From the NCBI RefSeq assembly GCF_004362525.1, contig NZ_SNXS01000008.1, positions 1 through 64,000 on the forward strand: a stretch of 64,000 nt of DNA. The letters are read 5' to 3'. The notes below the pieces were generated by a model, which saw only the letters and a list, made by a program, of their open reading frames with translations, was not told the origin of the DNA and did not search any database. A program made the position numbers and the translations under genes. This stretch comes from Roseateles toxinivorans. Its GTDB lineage: Bacteria > Pseudomonadota > Gammaproteobacteria > Burkholderiales > Burkholderiaceae_C. Shown in pieces: positions 55,037 to 64,000 of the stretch (the stretch's first letter is position 1; each line of letters starts with the position of its first letter).

Positions 55037-55321
55037 GGGTGTGATGCCAAACCGGTCGATGTCGCGGGAAACGGTACTCTGTTGCAGCGTCGCCGCAACA
55101 CAGGGTGAGCACTTGTGACAGGCCTCACAAGAACCGCCTGCGGCGGCGCATTTGTTTGCGACATCAAGGGTTTAGGGGCAGAATCTGTGAAATCAAATGA
55201 GGATTTTCGCCGAAGTTGGCCCAGCCTGCCGAGCTTGCCTCAATTCGGCCTTGATTACCCCATGACCCTTAGACGGCGCAAGACCCGGAGCCACCGGATC
55301 GCAAGCGCGGGAGAGCCCCTG

Positions 55322-56509
55322 ATGACCTGTTGCAAGCCTGTCGCCGCCTCCAAGCGCTCACACCTGATGCTGAGCCTGCTGGGCGCCCTGATAGGAAGCA
55401 GCCTGCTGAGCGCCCCCGCAGCCGCTGCCAACTTTCCCATCACCACTGAACAGCGTGACACCGCCGGCAGGGTCGCCCAGGCCGGCGTGCCATTGTCCGA
55501 GCTCTCGCCCAACGCCCCAGACTCGCACACCGTGAAGGCCGGCGACACGCTCTGGCATATCTCCAGCCTGTTTTTGAAGAGCCCCTGGCGCTGGCCCGAG
55601 CTGTGGGGCATGAATATGGAGCAGATCCGCAACCCGCACCTGATCTACCCGGGCCAGGTCTTGCTGCTGGTCAAGGTGGACGGCCGCGCGCGGCTGCAGC
55701 TGGCGCAGAACCTGGGCGGAGCCACCGCCAGCAGCAATGTCAGGCTGAGCCCGCAGATCCGCTCATCGGCAGTCGACCAAAGCCCTATCACGTCCCTGCC
55801 GCTGCACCTGATCGCCCCCTTTCTGAACGAGGCCGTGGTGTTCGACAGCGACGCGTTGAACCAGGCCCCACGCATCGTGGCCGCCCAGGAGGGTCGCGTG
55901 CTGCTGTCCCGCGGCGACGTGGCCTATGTCCGCGGCGACCTGAGCCAGGCCCGCGAGTACCGGTTGTTCCGTCAACCCAAGGCCCTGCTGGATCCAAGCA
56001 CGCGCGAGATCCTCGGCTACGAGGCCGGCTATCTGGGCACGGCCGAGCACACCCGGGCCGCCGACGAACAGAAGCTGCCCGACGGCAAGACCCGCGAGGT
56101 GCCGGCCACCATCACCATCACCAGCATCCGCCAGGAAGTGGGTGTCGGTGACCGCCTGGCACCGATTCCGCCGCGCGAGTTCACCAGCTATGCACCGCAC
56201 TCCCCGGACAAGCCTATCAGCGGCCAGCTGGTGTCTATCTATGGCGAGGCGCTGACGGCCGGGCAGAACCAGATCGTGGCGCTGAACCGCGGCGCCCGCG
56301 ATGGCGTCGAGCGCGGCCATGTGCTGGCGCTGTGGCGCGCCGGCCGCACCGTGATAGACACGACCGACGCCAAGCGGCCGGAGTTGAAGCTGCCCGACGA
56401 ACGCCATGGGCTGCTGTTCGTGTTCCGGGTGTTCGAGCGCGTCTCGTACGCGCTGATACTCTCGGTGCAGGAGCCGGTCAAGCCTGGCGACGCCTTCAGC
56501 CAGCCTTAG
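55322..56509 (+). CDS. LysM-domain exported protein
   Basis: A 395-residue exported protein. After a signal peptide (LMLSLLGALIGSSLLSAPAAAA) comes one LysM domain (~63-118; HTVKAGDTLWHISSLFL and IYPGQVLLL) that binds peptidoglycan. A long beta-rich C-terminal region follows (EGRVLLSRGDVAYVRGD, QLVSIYGEALTAGQNQIVALN). The family commonly precedes dprA in betaproteobacteria and has no proven enzyme activity. I chose the ATG at 55322 because GGGAGA precedes it by about 7 bases; an ATG at 55262 would lengthen the signal region. Confidence 0.88.
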   Translation: MTCCKPVAASKRSHLMLSLLGALIGSSLLSAPAAAANFPITTEQRDTAGRVAQAGVPLSELSPNAPDSHTVKAGDTLWHISSLFLKSPWRWPELWGMNMEQIRNPHLIYPGQVLLLVKVDGRARLQLAQNLGGATASSNVRLSPQIRSSAVDQSPITSLPLHLIAPFLNEAVVFDSDALNQAPRIVAAQEGRVLLSRGDVAYVRGDLSQAREYRLFRQPKALLDPSTREILGYEAGYLGTAEHTRAADEQKLPDGKTREVPATITITSIRQEVGVGDRLAPIPPREFTSYAPHSPDKPISGQLVSIYGEALTAGQNQIVALNRGARDGVERGHVLALWRAGRTVIDTTDAKRPELKLPDERHGLLFVFRVFERVSYALILSVQEPVKPGDAFSQP

Positions 56510-56531
56510 CCAGGCCTCCGGGGCTGCAGCA

Positions 56532-57629
56532 ATGGACCGCGACGAGCTCGGATCCTGGTTGCGCCTGCTGGAAACTCCCGGCGTCGGCCGAGAGTCCGCG
56601 CGTCGGCTGCTGGCTGCCTTCGGCTCACCCGAGTCGGTATTCGCCGCCGAGCCTGGCGCCTGGCGCAGCGTGGTCGGCGCGCCCATTGCGGCCGCCCTGG
56701 CTCAAGTGCCCGAACGCTGGGAAGGCCTGCTGCACACCACTTGCGACTGGCTGGCTGCACCCAGCGACTCGCCGCGCAGCCTGCTGGCCCTGGGCGACGT
56801 CGACTATCCCGAAGCCCTGCTGCAGACGGCCGACCCGCCTCTGCTGCTCTATCTGGATGGATACCGGGAACTGCTGAGCCGACCCGGCATCGCCATCGTC
56901 GGCAGCCGCAGCGCCAGCCCGCAGGGCTGTGACAACGCCCGTGGCCTGGCCCGTGAAATGAGTCGGGCCGGCTGGTGTGTGGTCTCCGGCCTGGCCCTGG
57001 GCATCGACGGTGCCGCCCATGAGGGCGCCCTGCTGGGCCCCGGCAGCACCATCGCCGTGCTTGGCACGGGCCTCGACAACGCCTATCCCAAGCGCCACCA
57101 GCAACTGGCCCGACGCATTGCCCGCGATGGCTTGCTGGTGAGCGAATACCCACTTGGCACGCCCCCGCTGGCGGCCAACTTTCCACAGCGCAACCGCTTG
57201 ATCGCCGGCCTGACCCGAGGCACCCTGGTGGTCGAGGCCGCGCTGCAATCGGGCTCGCTGATCACCGCCCGGCTGGCGGCCGAGGCCGGACGCGAGGTGT
57301 TCGCCATTCCCGGCTCCATCCACGCATCGCTGTCCCGGGGCTGCCACCAGCTGATACAGCAGGGCGCCAAGCTGGTGGCCACGGCCGAGGACATCCTCGA
57401 CGAACTGCACCCGGAGCTGCGGCCCCGTGCGGTAGCACCGCCCGCCCCTGCAGCGGTGGAGAACAGCCTGCTGCAGGCCCTGGGTCATGACCCGATGAGC
57501 CTGGACGCGCTGATGGCACGGACCGGCGAGGACGCCGCCCATCTCAGCGCCCGCCTGCTGGAACTGGAGCTGGACGGCCAGATCCAGCGCCTGCCCGGCC
57601 AACTGTTTCAGCGCCGGGTCAGCGGCTGA
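56532..57629 (+). CDS. dprA: DNA-processing protein DprA
   Basis: DprA binds incoming single-stranded DNA and loads RecA during natural transformation. The 365-residue protein has an N-terminal helical part, the Rossmann domain (IAIVGSRSASPQG, GWCVVSGLALGIDGAAHEGAL in part, GTGLDNAYPKRH, EYPLGTPP, FPQRNRLIAGLTRG) and a C-terminal winged helix (~300-365). It follows the LysM gene by 22 bases and precedes smg. Together with tfoX-N it hints at competence, but that is weak evidence. Confidence 0.95.
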   Translation: MDRDELGSWLRLLETPGVGRESARRLLAAFGSPESVFAAEPGAWRSVVGAPIAAALAQVPERWEGLLHTTCDWLAAPSDSPRSLLALGDVDYPEALLQTADPPLLLYLDGYRELLSRPGIAIVGSRSASPQGCDNARGLAREMSRAGWCVVSGLALGIDGAAHEGALLGPGSTIAVLGTGLDNAYPKRHQQLARRIARDGLLVSEYPLGTPPLAANFPQRNRLIAGLTRGTLVVEAALQSGSLITARLAAEAGREVFAIPGSIHASLSRGCHQLIQQGAKLVATAEDILDELHPELRPRAVAPPAPAAVENSLLQALGHDPMSLDALMARTGEDAAHLSARLLELELDGQIQRLPGQLFQRRVSG

Positions 57630-57683
57630 TGGGCAACAAAACCAGGGCAATCACTGAGCCAAATCCAGGCCTTTTGCTCGAAA

Positions 57684-57714
57684 AGGGCCATAGGCCCTGG
57701 GGTATAGTGATCTC
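57684..57714 (+). promoter_or_regulatory. smg promoter with overlapping dyad
   Basis: An extended -10 GGTATAGTG (TATAGT at 57703-57708) lies only 6 bases before the ATG at 57715, so the transcript would be nearly leaderless. The dyad AGGGCC-ATA-GGCCCT (57684-57698) sits just upstream of the -10 and could bind a repressor. No good -35 was found. Confidence 0.4.
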
Positions 57715-58167
57715 ATGTTTGATGTGCTCGTCTACCTCTACGAAACCTACTGGCGCCCCGATGCCTGCCCGGATCAGGCCCAGTTGCGGCGCAAATTGTC
57801 CGCCATCGGCTTCGAAACCGACGAGATCCAGGAGGCCCTGTCCTGGCTGGATGGACTGGCCGTGGCGGCTCAGAGCTACCACGGCGAGCAGGGTGCCGAG
57901 AGCCTGCGCGTCTACTCGCCGCTGGAGACCGAGCACCTGGGCGAGGACTCGGTGGGCTTCATCAGCTTCCTCGAGTCGGCCGGCGTGCTGCCTCCGCCGA
58001 TGCGCGAAACGGTGATAGACCGCGCGATGGCCATTCCCGGCAACCCGCTGGACCTGGAAGACCTGAAGATCATCGTGCTGATGGTGTTCTGGAGCCTGGG
58101 CGAAGAGCCGGACGCGCTGATACTGGACGAGTTGTTCGTGGCGCCGGAAGACCGGCTGATTCACTGA
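57715..58167 (+). CDS. smg: Smg family protein (DUF494)
   Basis: A 150-residue acidic protein of the Smg/DUF494 family. Characteristic sequence is MFDVLVYLYETYW at the start and LEDLKIIVLMVFWSLGEEPDALILDELF near the end (split). Its function is unknown; it commonly neighbours dprA in proteobacteria, as here. No Shine-Dalgarno sequence precedes the ATG, consistent with the near-leaderless promoter. Confidence 0.9.
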   Translation: MFDVLVYLYETYWRPDACPDQAQLRRKLSAIGFETDEIQEALSWLDGLAVAAQSYHGEQGAESLRVYSPLETEHLGEDSVGFISFLESAGVLPPPMRETVIDRAMAIPGNPLDLEDLKIIVLMVFWSLGEEPDALILDELFVAPEDRLIH

Positions 58168-58194
58168 ACGACTGAAAGGCGGCCGCGGGAGCGG

Positions 58195-60486
58195 CTAGCC
58201 AAGCAAGCGGGTCGGATCGACCTCAAGCTTTTCCATTGCGGTACGCGTTGCGCGCACCGTCAACGACTCGTCTTGCGCCGGCAGCAGCAGGCCCGCCTGC
58301 AGGAAGGCCGCCATCCGGTTCAGCTGGAACAGCACGCCGCGGCCCTGTGGCGAGACAAACAGCGCCAGCTGGCGGCGCATGCCGCGCCAGGCCAGTTGCA
58401 TCGGTTCATTTCGGCCGCGGTAGTCCAGCATGTACCAGCTGCCGACCTGCAGCTCACGGGCCCAGGCCAGCATGGCCGGCGTCGGCGCTGTGCCGCCATC
58501 GGCCACCACTTCGAGGTCTTCGCTCTCGTGACCCGACAGATCCCGCACCATCGATTCGTTGATCTGCACATCGTCCGACTCGGGCAGCATCTCCTCCAGC
58601 GCCTCGAGCTGCTCCATCAGCTCTTCCAGCCGTTCGCGCGGAATGGCCGCCGCCTTGGCAGTGAAGGCCGCCGCCAGTGAGTTGTTCAAGGTGCGGATGT
58701 ACTCGTCCTGCTTGGCCGCAGGCAGGCCGGCGTGGCCCATGCCCTCGCGCAGCGTCTTGAGCAGCGGCGGCAGGCGTCGGATGACCTCGGCCCGCTCCTC
58801 GCGCGAGACCTTGGCGCTGGCCGACCAGATCAGGTCGGCGGCGGCGCGCTTCATCAGCCGCGTGGCGTCGGCCTGGGGGCCGGAGCGCACGGCGGTGACC
58901 GCCAGCACATCAGCCCAGACCTGGAACAGGAACTCGCGCACGCCGTCCTGCACCGGCACCTCATTGAGCATCTTGCGGAGCTCGATGGTGAACTGGATCG
59001 CCAAGGTCTCACGCTGCTCGACCTGCTGGGCCAGGGACACGCCCTTCTTGGTGGTCTGGTTCTCGTTCTTGAAATAATGGTCGAGGAACTTCTCGAACTC
59101 GGTCAGCACGGTCTGGAACACACGCCGTCCGGTGTCCGGATAGGCCTCGACGACCTGCACCACCCGCTTGATCTCCTTCTCCAGCGACTGACCGACCTCG
59201 CCCGCCGAGGGGTTGAAGCCCATCACGCAGGCGCCCATACGGTCGATCAGCCGGCGCGCCGGGTGGTCGGTGGTGGCAAAGAAGTCGGGTTCGCTGACGG
59301 CCACGCGCAGCACCGGCATCTGCAGCCGGGCAAACCAGACCCGCATCGAGGCAGGAATGCGTTCCTCCGTCAGGATGGCCTGGAACAGCAGGGCGACGAT
59401 CTCTATCGTGGCCCGCTCGGCCGGGGTTTCGGCGGCCTTCTTCAGCGTCTGCTTGCGCTGCTGCAGCTCCTCCAGCAGCGAAGACCCCTTGTTGGTGACC
59501 GCATCGCCGAAGGCCACCCGTTTGCGCGCCATCTCCTCGGCCAGGTCCATGGCAGCGGTCAGCTTGGGTGACATCGGCTGGCGCTGATTCGGATGGGCCT
59601 GGGTGGCCACGAACTCGGGCAACTGGCGGCCGATCAAACGATTCAGCCGCCCCAGCACCGCCTCGGCATGAGCTGTGGCGCGGCCGCCCAGGCTGCCGGA
59701 CCGTGTCATGACTCGGGTCTCGTCGCCGGCCACATGGGCCGAGGGCTGAGTGTCGGCCGCGGGCTGGCTGTTGTAACGCGACGCAGCGCCGACGCCCGTG
59801 CTGCCACCGCCGCTGGAATTCGGCCCGGAGGATGCGCCGGTGCGCCGAATCATCGGCCGCAGATCCACCTCGGGCAGCACCTTCTGGCCGACCAGCCAGC
59901 GGTTCGTCTCGTGATAGGCCTCGCCGGTGAGCAGCGAGAGCTCGTCGTGCAGCACGTTCTGCAGCATCTGCCATTCGGCATTGGTCAGGCCGCTGCTGTG
60001 CCAGGTGTCCAGCACGATGCGGGCCACCACATGGGCGCGCAGCAGGTCCTGGGCACTGAGCTCCTCCTGCTGCTCCAGCATCGAGATGCGGTTGCGCAGG
60101 TCGCTGAACTCCCAGGTAGCCTTGTCCATGATGGACAGGGCAAGGCGCGAGCTGTGGATCTCGCGCTCTATGGTGTCGTCGTCGACCAGCGACATCTGGT
60201 CGCGCCCTGTCGTCAGCTCCGGAGCATGGGCGACATTGACGCCATGCTGGGCGGCCTGACGCAGGGCGTCTGCCAGCTTTATATGCCAGGTGGCATGGTG
60301 ACGCTGCCAGGTGTTGACCCCGTCACGCCGCGCCACCTGCACGGCATACTCGGCCGGCTGCATCAGCAGCTGGCGGGTGGTTTCGCTCAGCGTCTGGATC
60401 AAGCCGGGCAATGCCCGCAGCAGCGCCTCGATGTAGACACGCCGCGCCTGGGTGGCCAGGGCTTTGGAACTTGCGGCGTTCAGCAT
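58195..60486 (-). CDS. DUF1631 family protein
   Basis: A 763-residue soluble protein of the DUF1631 family, found mainly in beta- and gammaproteobacteria. Most of it is predicted helical, with long amphipathic segments (SSLLEELQQRKQTLKKAAETP, and LEELMEQLEALEEMLPESDDV near 590-625). A Ser/Gly-rich linker lies at ~210-255. A C-terminal module (~650-750; LQVGSWYMLDYRGRNEPMQLAWRG in part) resembles a small PilZ-like beta barrel, though the RxxxR and D/NxSxxG motifs were not seen. No enzymatic function is known. It is convergent with smg and 42 bases from secF. Confidence 0.85.
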   Translation of the reverse strand: MLNAASSKALATQARRVYIEALLRALPGLIQTLSETTRQLLMQPAEYAVQVARRDGVNTWQRHHATWHIKLADALRQAAQHGVNVAHAPELTTGRDQMSLVDDDTIEREIHSSRLALSIMDKATWEFSDLRNRISMLEQQEELSAQDLLRAHVVARIVLDTWHSSGLTNAEWQMLQNVLHDELSLLTGEAYHETNRWLVGQKVLPEVDLRPMIRRTGASSGPNSSGGGSTGVGAASRYNSQPAADTQPSAHVAGDETRVMTRSGSLGGRATAHAEAVLGRLNRLIGRQLPEFVATQAHPNQRQPMSPKLTAAMDLAEEMARKRVAFGDAVTNKGSSLLEELQQRKQTLKKAAETPAERATIEIVALLFQAILTEERIPASMRVWFARLQMPVLRVAVSEPDFFATTDHPARRLIDRMGACVMGFNPSAGEVGQSLEKEIKRVVQVVEAYPDTGRRVFQTVLTEFEKFLDHYFKNENQTTKKGVSLAQQVEQRETLAIQFTIELRKMLNEVPVQDGVREFLFQVWADVLAVTAVRSGPQADATRLMKRAAADLIWSASAKVSREERAEVIRRLPPLLKTLREGMGHAGLPAAKQDEYIRTLNNSLAAAFTAKAAAIPRERLEELMEQLEALEEMLPESDDVQINESMVRDLSGHESEDLEVVADGGTAPTPAMLAWARELQVGSWYMLDYRGRNEPMQLAWRGMRRQLALFVSPQGRGVLFQLNRMAAFLQAGLLLPAQDESLTVRATRTAMEKLEVDPTRLLG

Positions 60487-60528
60487 GAATGGGCTTGGGT
60501 CGGTCTCGGGTTGCGGCTCGATTCGACT

Positions 60529-61566
60529 CTACACCACGGCCCCGGCATTTGGATCATCCGGGTCGCCGTCCTTGTTGACTGTGGTCTTGATCAGGTCCTC
60601 GCGCTTGACGCCCAGCCACATCGCGATGGCCGCCGCGACGAACACGGAGGAGTAGATGCCGAACAGGATGCCGATCGACAAGGCCACCGCGAAGTAGTGC
60701 AGCGTCTGGCCGCCGAAGAACAGCATCGCCAGCACCATCATCAGGGTGCTGCCGTGGGTGATGATGGTGCGGCTGGTGGTGCTGGTGATGGCGTGGTCGA
60801 TGATCTCGTGCGTGTTCATCTTGCGGAACTTGCGGAAGGCCTCGCGGATACGGTCGAAGATCACCACCGACTCATTCACCGAGTAGCCCAGCACCGCCAG
60901 CACCGCCGCCAGCACCGAGAGCGAAAACTCCCACTGGAAGAAGGCGAAGAAGCCGAGGATGATGACCACATCGTGCAGGTTGGCGACGATGCCGGCCACC
61001 GCGAACTTCCATTCGAAGCGGAAGGCCAGGTAGATCATGATGCCGACCACGGTGACCAGCAGCGCCTTGGCGCCGTCCTGGGCCAGCTCGGCACCGACGG
61101 ACGGGCCGACAAACTCGCTGCGCTGCAGCTTCAGCGGCTCGACACCGGCCGCCGTCGTGCAGACCTGCTTGGCAATCGCCTCGCCCTTGTCGCTGACGAA
61201 CTGCTTGGCCGACACGGTGCCGCTCTCGGCCTTGCACAGCTCGCCGAACACGCGGGCAACGACATCGGTGGCCTTGGCCTCGCCGCGCAGCGGCAGGCGT
61301 ATCAGCACATCATGCGAGGTGCCGAACTTGGTCACCTGCACCTCGCCGAAACCCATGTGCTCGACCACTTCGCGGGTCTTGGCAATGTCGGCCGCCTGCG
61401 CGTACTCCAGCTCGATGACGGTGCCGCCGGTGAACTCGATCGAGAAATAAAGGCCGCGGGTGACGATGAAGAACACCGCGGCGATGAAGGTGATGAATGA
61501 AACCGCGTTGAGTATCAACGCGTGTTTCATGAACGGGATGTCCCGTTTGATGCGGAAGAATTCCAT
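60529..61566 (-). CDS. secF: Protein translocase subunit SecF
   Basis: SecF and SecD use the proton gradient to pull exported proteins through SecYEG. The 345-residue protein has the first helix (HALILNAVSFITFIAAVFFI), the family motif GLYFSIEFTGGTVIELEY, a periplasmic P4-type domain (~45-160) and five C-terminal helices. RND-type sequence is seen at GYSVNESVVIFDRIRE. secD ends 12 bases upstream. Confidence 0.95.
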   Translation of the reverse strand: MEFFRIKRDIPFMKHALILNAVSFITFIAAVFFIVTRGLYFSIEFTGGTVIELEYAQAADIAKTREVVEHMGFGEVQVTKFGTSHDVLIRLPLRGEAKATDVVARVFGELCKAESGTVSAKQFVSDKGEAIAKQVCTTAAGVEPLKLQRSEFVGPSVGAELAQDGAKALLVTVVGIMIYLAFRFEWKFAVAGIVANLHDVVIILGFFAFFQWEFSLSVLAAVLAVLGYSVNESVVIFDRIREAFRKFRKMNTHEIIDHAITSTTSRTIITHGSTLMMVLAMLFFGGQTLHYFAVALSIGILFGIYSSVFVAAAIAMWLGVKREDLIKTTVNKDGDPDDPNAGAVV

Positions 61567-61578
61567 GATGGGGCTCTA

Positions 61579-63450
61579 TTAAGCTTTCGGGGTGTCGCCG
61601 TCGGGACGCCAGATCTGGCCGATCGACACCGATTTGAGCTTCTTCTGGCGGCCGTACCAGAGGTTGACCAGGCCACGCGAGAACACCACGGACGAGAACA
61701 TCGAGGTCAGGATGCCCAGGCAGTGCACGATGGCAAAGCCGCGCACCGGGCCAGAGCCGAACGCCAGCAGGGCCAGGCCGGCGATCAGGGTGGTGATGTT
61801 CGAGTCCAGGATGGTGGCAAAGGCCCGCTCGTAGCCGGCCGAGATCGCCGACTGCGGCGCCGAGCCATTGCGCAACTCCTCCCGCACCCGCTCGTTGATC
61901 AGCACATTGGCGTCAATCGCCATGCCCAGGGTCAGCGCAATGGCGGCGATGCCCGGCAGGGTCAGCGTCACGCCCAGCATCGACAGCAGGGCCACCAGCA
62001 GCAGCAGGTTGAAGGCCAGGGCCAGCGACGAGAACACGCCGAACAGCAGGTAGTACAGGCACATGAACAGGGCCACGGCGCTGAAGCCGAAGATCACGCT
62101 GTTGATGCCCTTGGCAATGTTCTCAGCGCCGAGGCTCGGGCCAATGGTGCGCTCTTCGATGATTTCCATCGGCGCGGCCAGCGAGCCGGCGCGCAGCAGC
62201 AGGGCCGTGTCGGCCGCCTCGGTGGTGCTCATGCGGCCCGAGATCTGGAACTTGTTGCCAAGCTCGCTGCGAATCACCGGCGCGGTGATGACCTCGCCCT
62301 TGCCCTTTTCGAACAGCAGGATGGCCATGCGCTTGCCGACATTCTCGCGGGTCACGTCCTTGAGGATGCGGCCGCCCTTGGCATCCACCGTCAGGTGCAC
62401 GGCCGGCTCCTGGTTCTGGCCGTCGAAGCCCGCCTGGGCGTCGGTCAGGTTGTCGCCGGTGATGATGACCTGGCGCTTGACGATCAGCGGCGCGCCGCCG
62501 CGTTCGACATAGCGCTCGGTGCCGAAGGGCACGGGCCCGGAGCCAACGGCCGCCGCGGCAGCCTCGGCACTGTCGTCCACCATGCGCATTTCCAGCGTGG
62601 CGGTGCGACCGATGATGTCCTTGGCGCGGGCCGTGTCCTGCACGCCGGGCAGTTGCACAACGATGCGGTCCAGGCCCTGCTGCTGGATCACCGGCTCGGT
62701 CGTGCCCAGCTCGTTGACACGGTTGTGCAGGGTGGTGATGTTCTGCTTCAGCGCGGTTTCCTGCACCGCCACGGCGGCGGCGGGCTTCAGCGCGCCGCTG
62801 AGCTTGAACTCGGCGCCCTCGGGCAGCGGCGTCCACTGCACGTCGGGCACCTGGGTCGTCAGCAGTTCGCGGGCCTGGTTCAGCACCGCCTGGTCCTTGA
62901 AACGCACATCGACGGTGTTGCCGTCGCGGGTGATGCCGGCATGACGGATGTTCTTGTCGCGCAGCAGGGTGCGCACGTCACCGGTCAGCGATTCGGCCTT
63001 CTTGGTCAGCGCCGTCTTCATGTCGACCTGCATCAGGAAGTGCACGCCGCCGCGCAGATCCAGGCCCAGGTACATGGGCAGGGCATGGAGCTGCGTCAGC
63101 CAGGTCGGCGAGCGCGACAGCAGGTTCAGCGCGACGATGTAGCTGGGGTCGGCCGGATCGGGATTCAGCGCCTTGCTGATCGCATCCTTGGCCTTGATCT
63201 GGGTGTCGGTGTCGGCAAATCGGGCCTTGGCCGAGTTGCCCTCGAACACCACGAAGTCGGGCTTGATGCTGGCCGCCGCCAGTGCCTTCTCTATCGGCGC
63301 GACGACGCTGGCGTCGAGTTTCAAGGTGGCACGGCCACTGGACACCTGCACGGCAGGCGCCTCGCCGAACACATTCGGCAGGGAGTAGATCAGGCCGATA
63401 AGCAGCGCGACCAACAGCATCGCGTACTTCCACAGCGGGTAACGGTTCAT
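61579..63450 (-). CDS. secD: Protein translocase subunit SecD
   Basis: The 623-residue SecD partner. It has an N-terminal helix (YAMLLVALLIGLIYSLPNVFG), the conserved LGLDLRGGVHFLMQVDM, a large periplasmic P1-head domain (~120-440) and six helices at the C-terminus with MAIDANVLINERVREEL and FAIVHCLGILTSMFSS. The ATG at 63450 has GAGGAAG about 5-6 bases upstream; an ATG at 63471 is less likely. yajC lies 103 bases upstream. Confidence 0.95.
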   Translation of the reverse strand: MNRYPLWKYAMLLVALLIGLIYSLPNVFGEAPAVQVSSGRATLKLDASVVAPIEKALAAASIKPDFVVFEGNSAKARFADTDTQIKAKDAISKALNPDPADPSYIVALNLLSRSPTWLTQLHALPMYLGLDLRGGVHFLMQVDMKTALTKKAESLTGDVRTLLRDKNIRHAGITRDGNTVDVRFKDQAVLNQARELLTTQVPDVQWTPLPEGAEFKLSGALKPAAAVAVQETALKQNITTLHNRVNELGTTEPVIQQQGLDRIVVQLPGVQDTARAKDIIGRTATLEMRMVDDSAEAAAAAVGSGPVPFGTERYVERGGAPLIVKRQVIITGDNLTDAQAGFDGQNQEPAVHLTVDAKGGRILKDVTRENVGKRMAILLFEKGKGEVITAPVIRSELGNKFQISGRMSTTEAADTALLLRAGSLAAPMEIIEERTIGPSLGAENIAKGINSVIFGFSAVALFMCLYYLLFGVFSSLALAFNLLLLVALLSMLGVTLTLPGIAAIALTLGMAIDANVLINERVREELRNGSAPQSAISAGYERAFATILDSNITTLIAGLALLAFGSGPVRGFAIVHCLGILTSMFSSVVFSRGLVNLWYGRQKKLKSVSIGQIWRPDGDTPKA

Positions 63451-63553
63451 GGGAACTTCCTCAGCGGGCATCCAGGGCGCTCGCGCCCTGCAGGCTCGGA
63501 CGGATCAGGCCCGTCCGAGTGGGGCCGCAGCGGGCTGCGGCCAGGAGAACGAC

Positions 63554-63877
63554 TTACTTGACGGTGCCCTTGGGCAGCACCTGAACCACGGCCGAGCGCT
63601 GCACCTGCAACTCCACGCCATTGGCCACCTCCAGGCTCAGAAAGCTCTCGCCCAGCTTGGTGACCTTGCCCAGCAGGCCGCCCGAGGTGACGATCTCGTC
63701 GCCCTTGGCCAGGGCCTCGATCATCGCGCGGTGTTCCTTCTGGCGCTTCATCTGCGGGCGGATCATCACGAAGTACAACACCACGAACATCAGCACCAGG
63801 GGCAGCATGCTCAGCAGGCTGGACTCACCACCGGCGGCGGCACCGGTGGCCTGGGCAAAAGCGTCGGAAATAAACAT
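63554..63877 (-). CDS. yajC: Sec translocase accessory protein YajC
   Basis: A 107-residue inner-membrane protein. A single helix (LLSMLPLVLMFVVLYFVMI, about 22-40) precedes the family motif RPQMKRQKEHRAMIEAL and GDEIVTSGGLLGKV. YajC associates with SecDF. It is the first gene of yajC-secD-secF; the 123 bases beyond it to the window edge show no gene. Confidence 0.94.
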   Translation of the reverse strand: MFISDAFAQATGAAAGGESSLLSMLPLVLMFVVLYFVMIRPQMKRQKEHRAMIEALAKGDEIVTSGGLLGKVTKLGESFLSLEVANGVELQVQRSAVVQVLPKGTVK

Positions 63878-64000
63878 GAAAATCCTCGAAGAAGAGAGTC
63901 CGCCGGCGGCGGCATAAGCAAGGCAAAGCGCTGGCTTGACGCAGCAAGCCAGCCCGAATCGGAATCGCGCATTGTATGCGGCGGGCCCGCCGCAGCCGGA

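Noticed and set aside
61522-63561. A 679-codon plus-strand frame opposite secF/secD
   Set aside because: It is His/Gln/Gly-rich mirror translation without motifs, crossing two real genes.

Overview
The window reads as chromosomal core DNA of a high-GC betaproteobacterium, order Burkholderiales. The closest fit is the Roseateles/Paucibacter/Rubrivivax-type lineages; this is inferred from gene order and families, and no database was searched. Supporting signs are an SAH riboswitch in front of ahcY, DUF2917 and PEP-CTERM proteins, the order metK / two lipid A acyltransferases / dapF / DUF484 / xerC, and the pgk-maeB-pyk-fba-purC series. About 63 protein genes are packed tightly, many with 4-bp ATGA overlaps. 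I saw no tRNA, rRNA, CRISPR array, insertion sequence or prophage, and no gene-free stretch longer than about 210 bases.

Layout. 0.1-7.2 kb (minus): rRNA methyltransferase RlmI, an uncharacterised predicted outer-membrane barrel, XerC, DUF484, DapF and two lipid A acyltransferases. 7.2-14.8 kb: metK behind a compact structured-looking leader, then a signalling block (REC-GGDEF cyclase, AlkX/YcaQ-like DNA glycosylase, hybrid histidine kinase coupled to a PhnD-like binding protein) and a HAD phosphatase. 14.9-21.9 kb: SAH riboswitch-ahcY, TlyA, MetF, OmpW, two separate 5-formyl-THF cyclo-ligases, TfoX-N, and a divergent DUF2917/LysR pair. 21.9-28.8 kb: Slt70-type transglycosylase, NDUFA9-like reductase, GST, CCA enzyme, a PEP-CTERM protein and MidA. 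28.8-36.1 kb (minus): PAS-GGDEF-EAL protein, Fe-S uracil-DNA glycosylase, RimI, TsaB, a second OmpW, and two SGNH/GDSL lipoproteins, one of which appears catalytically dead.

36.1-50.2 kb holds tsaC-purK-purE and pgk-maeB-pyk-fba-purC. The usual purC-purE junction is split by about 4 kb carrying a thioredoxin/TPR chaperone, a PEP-CTERM protein, an alpha/beta-hydrolase-LuxR fusion and a helical-repeat protein. 50.2-64 kb: AzlCD, a DUF2807 repeat protein, a small lipoprotein, htpX-fmt-def, LysM-dprA-smg, DUF1631 and secF-secD-yajC.

Functional themes. Four loci serve the methyl cycle and one-carbon folate pool (metK, ahcY, metF, two cyclo-ligases). t6A tRNA synthesis is represented by tsaB and tsaC. 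Envelope biogenesis is represented by the lipid A enzymes, SecDF-YajC, the transglycosylase and the OmpW proteins. No complete novel system is visible. The most unusual points are the metK leader, the inactive-looking GDSL paralogue, the kinase/binding-protein pair, the hydrolase-LuxR insertion into the purine operon, and two kinds of dispersed palindromic element.
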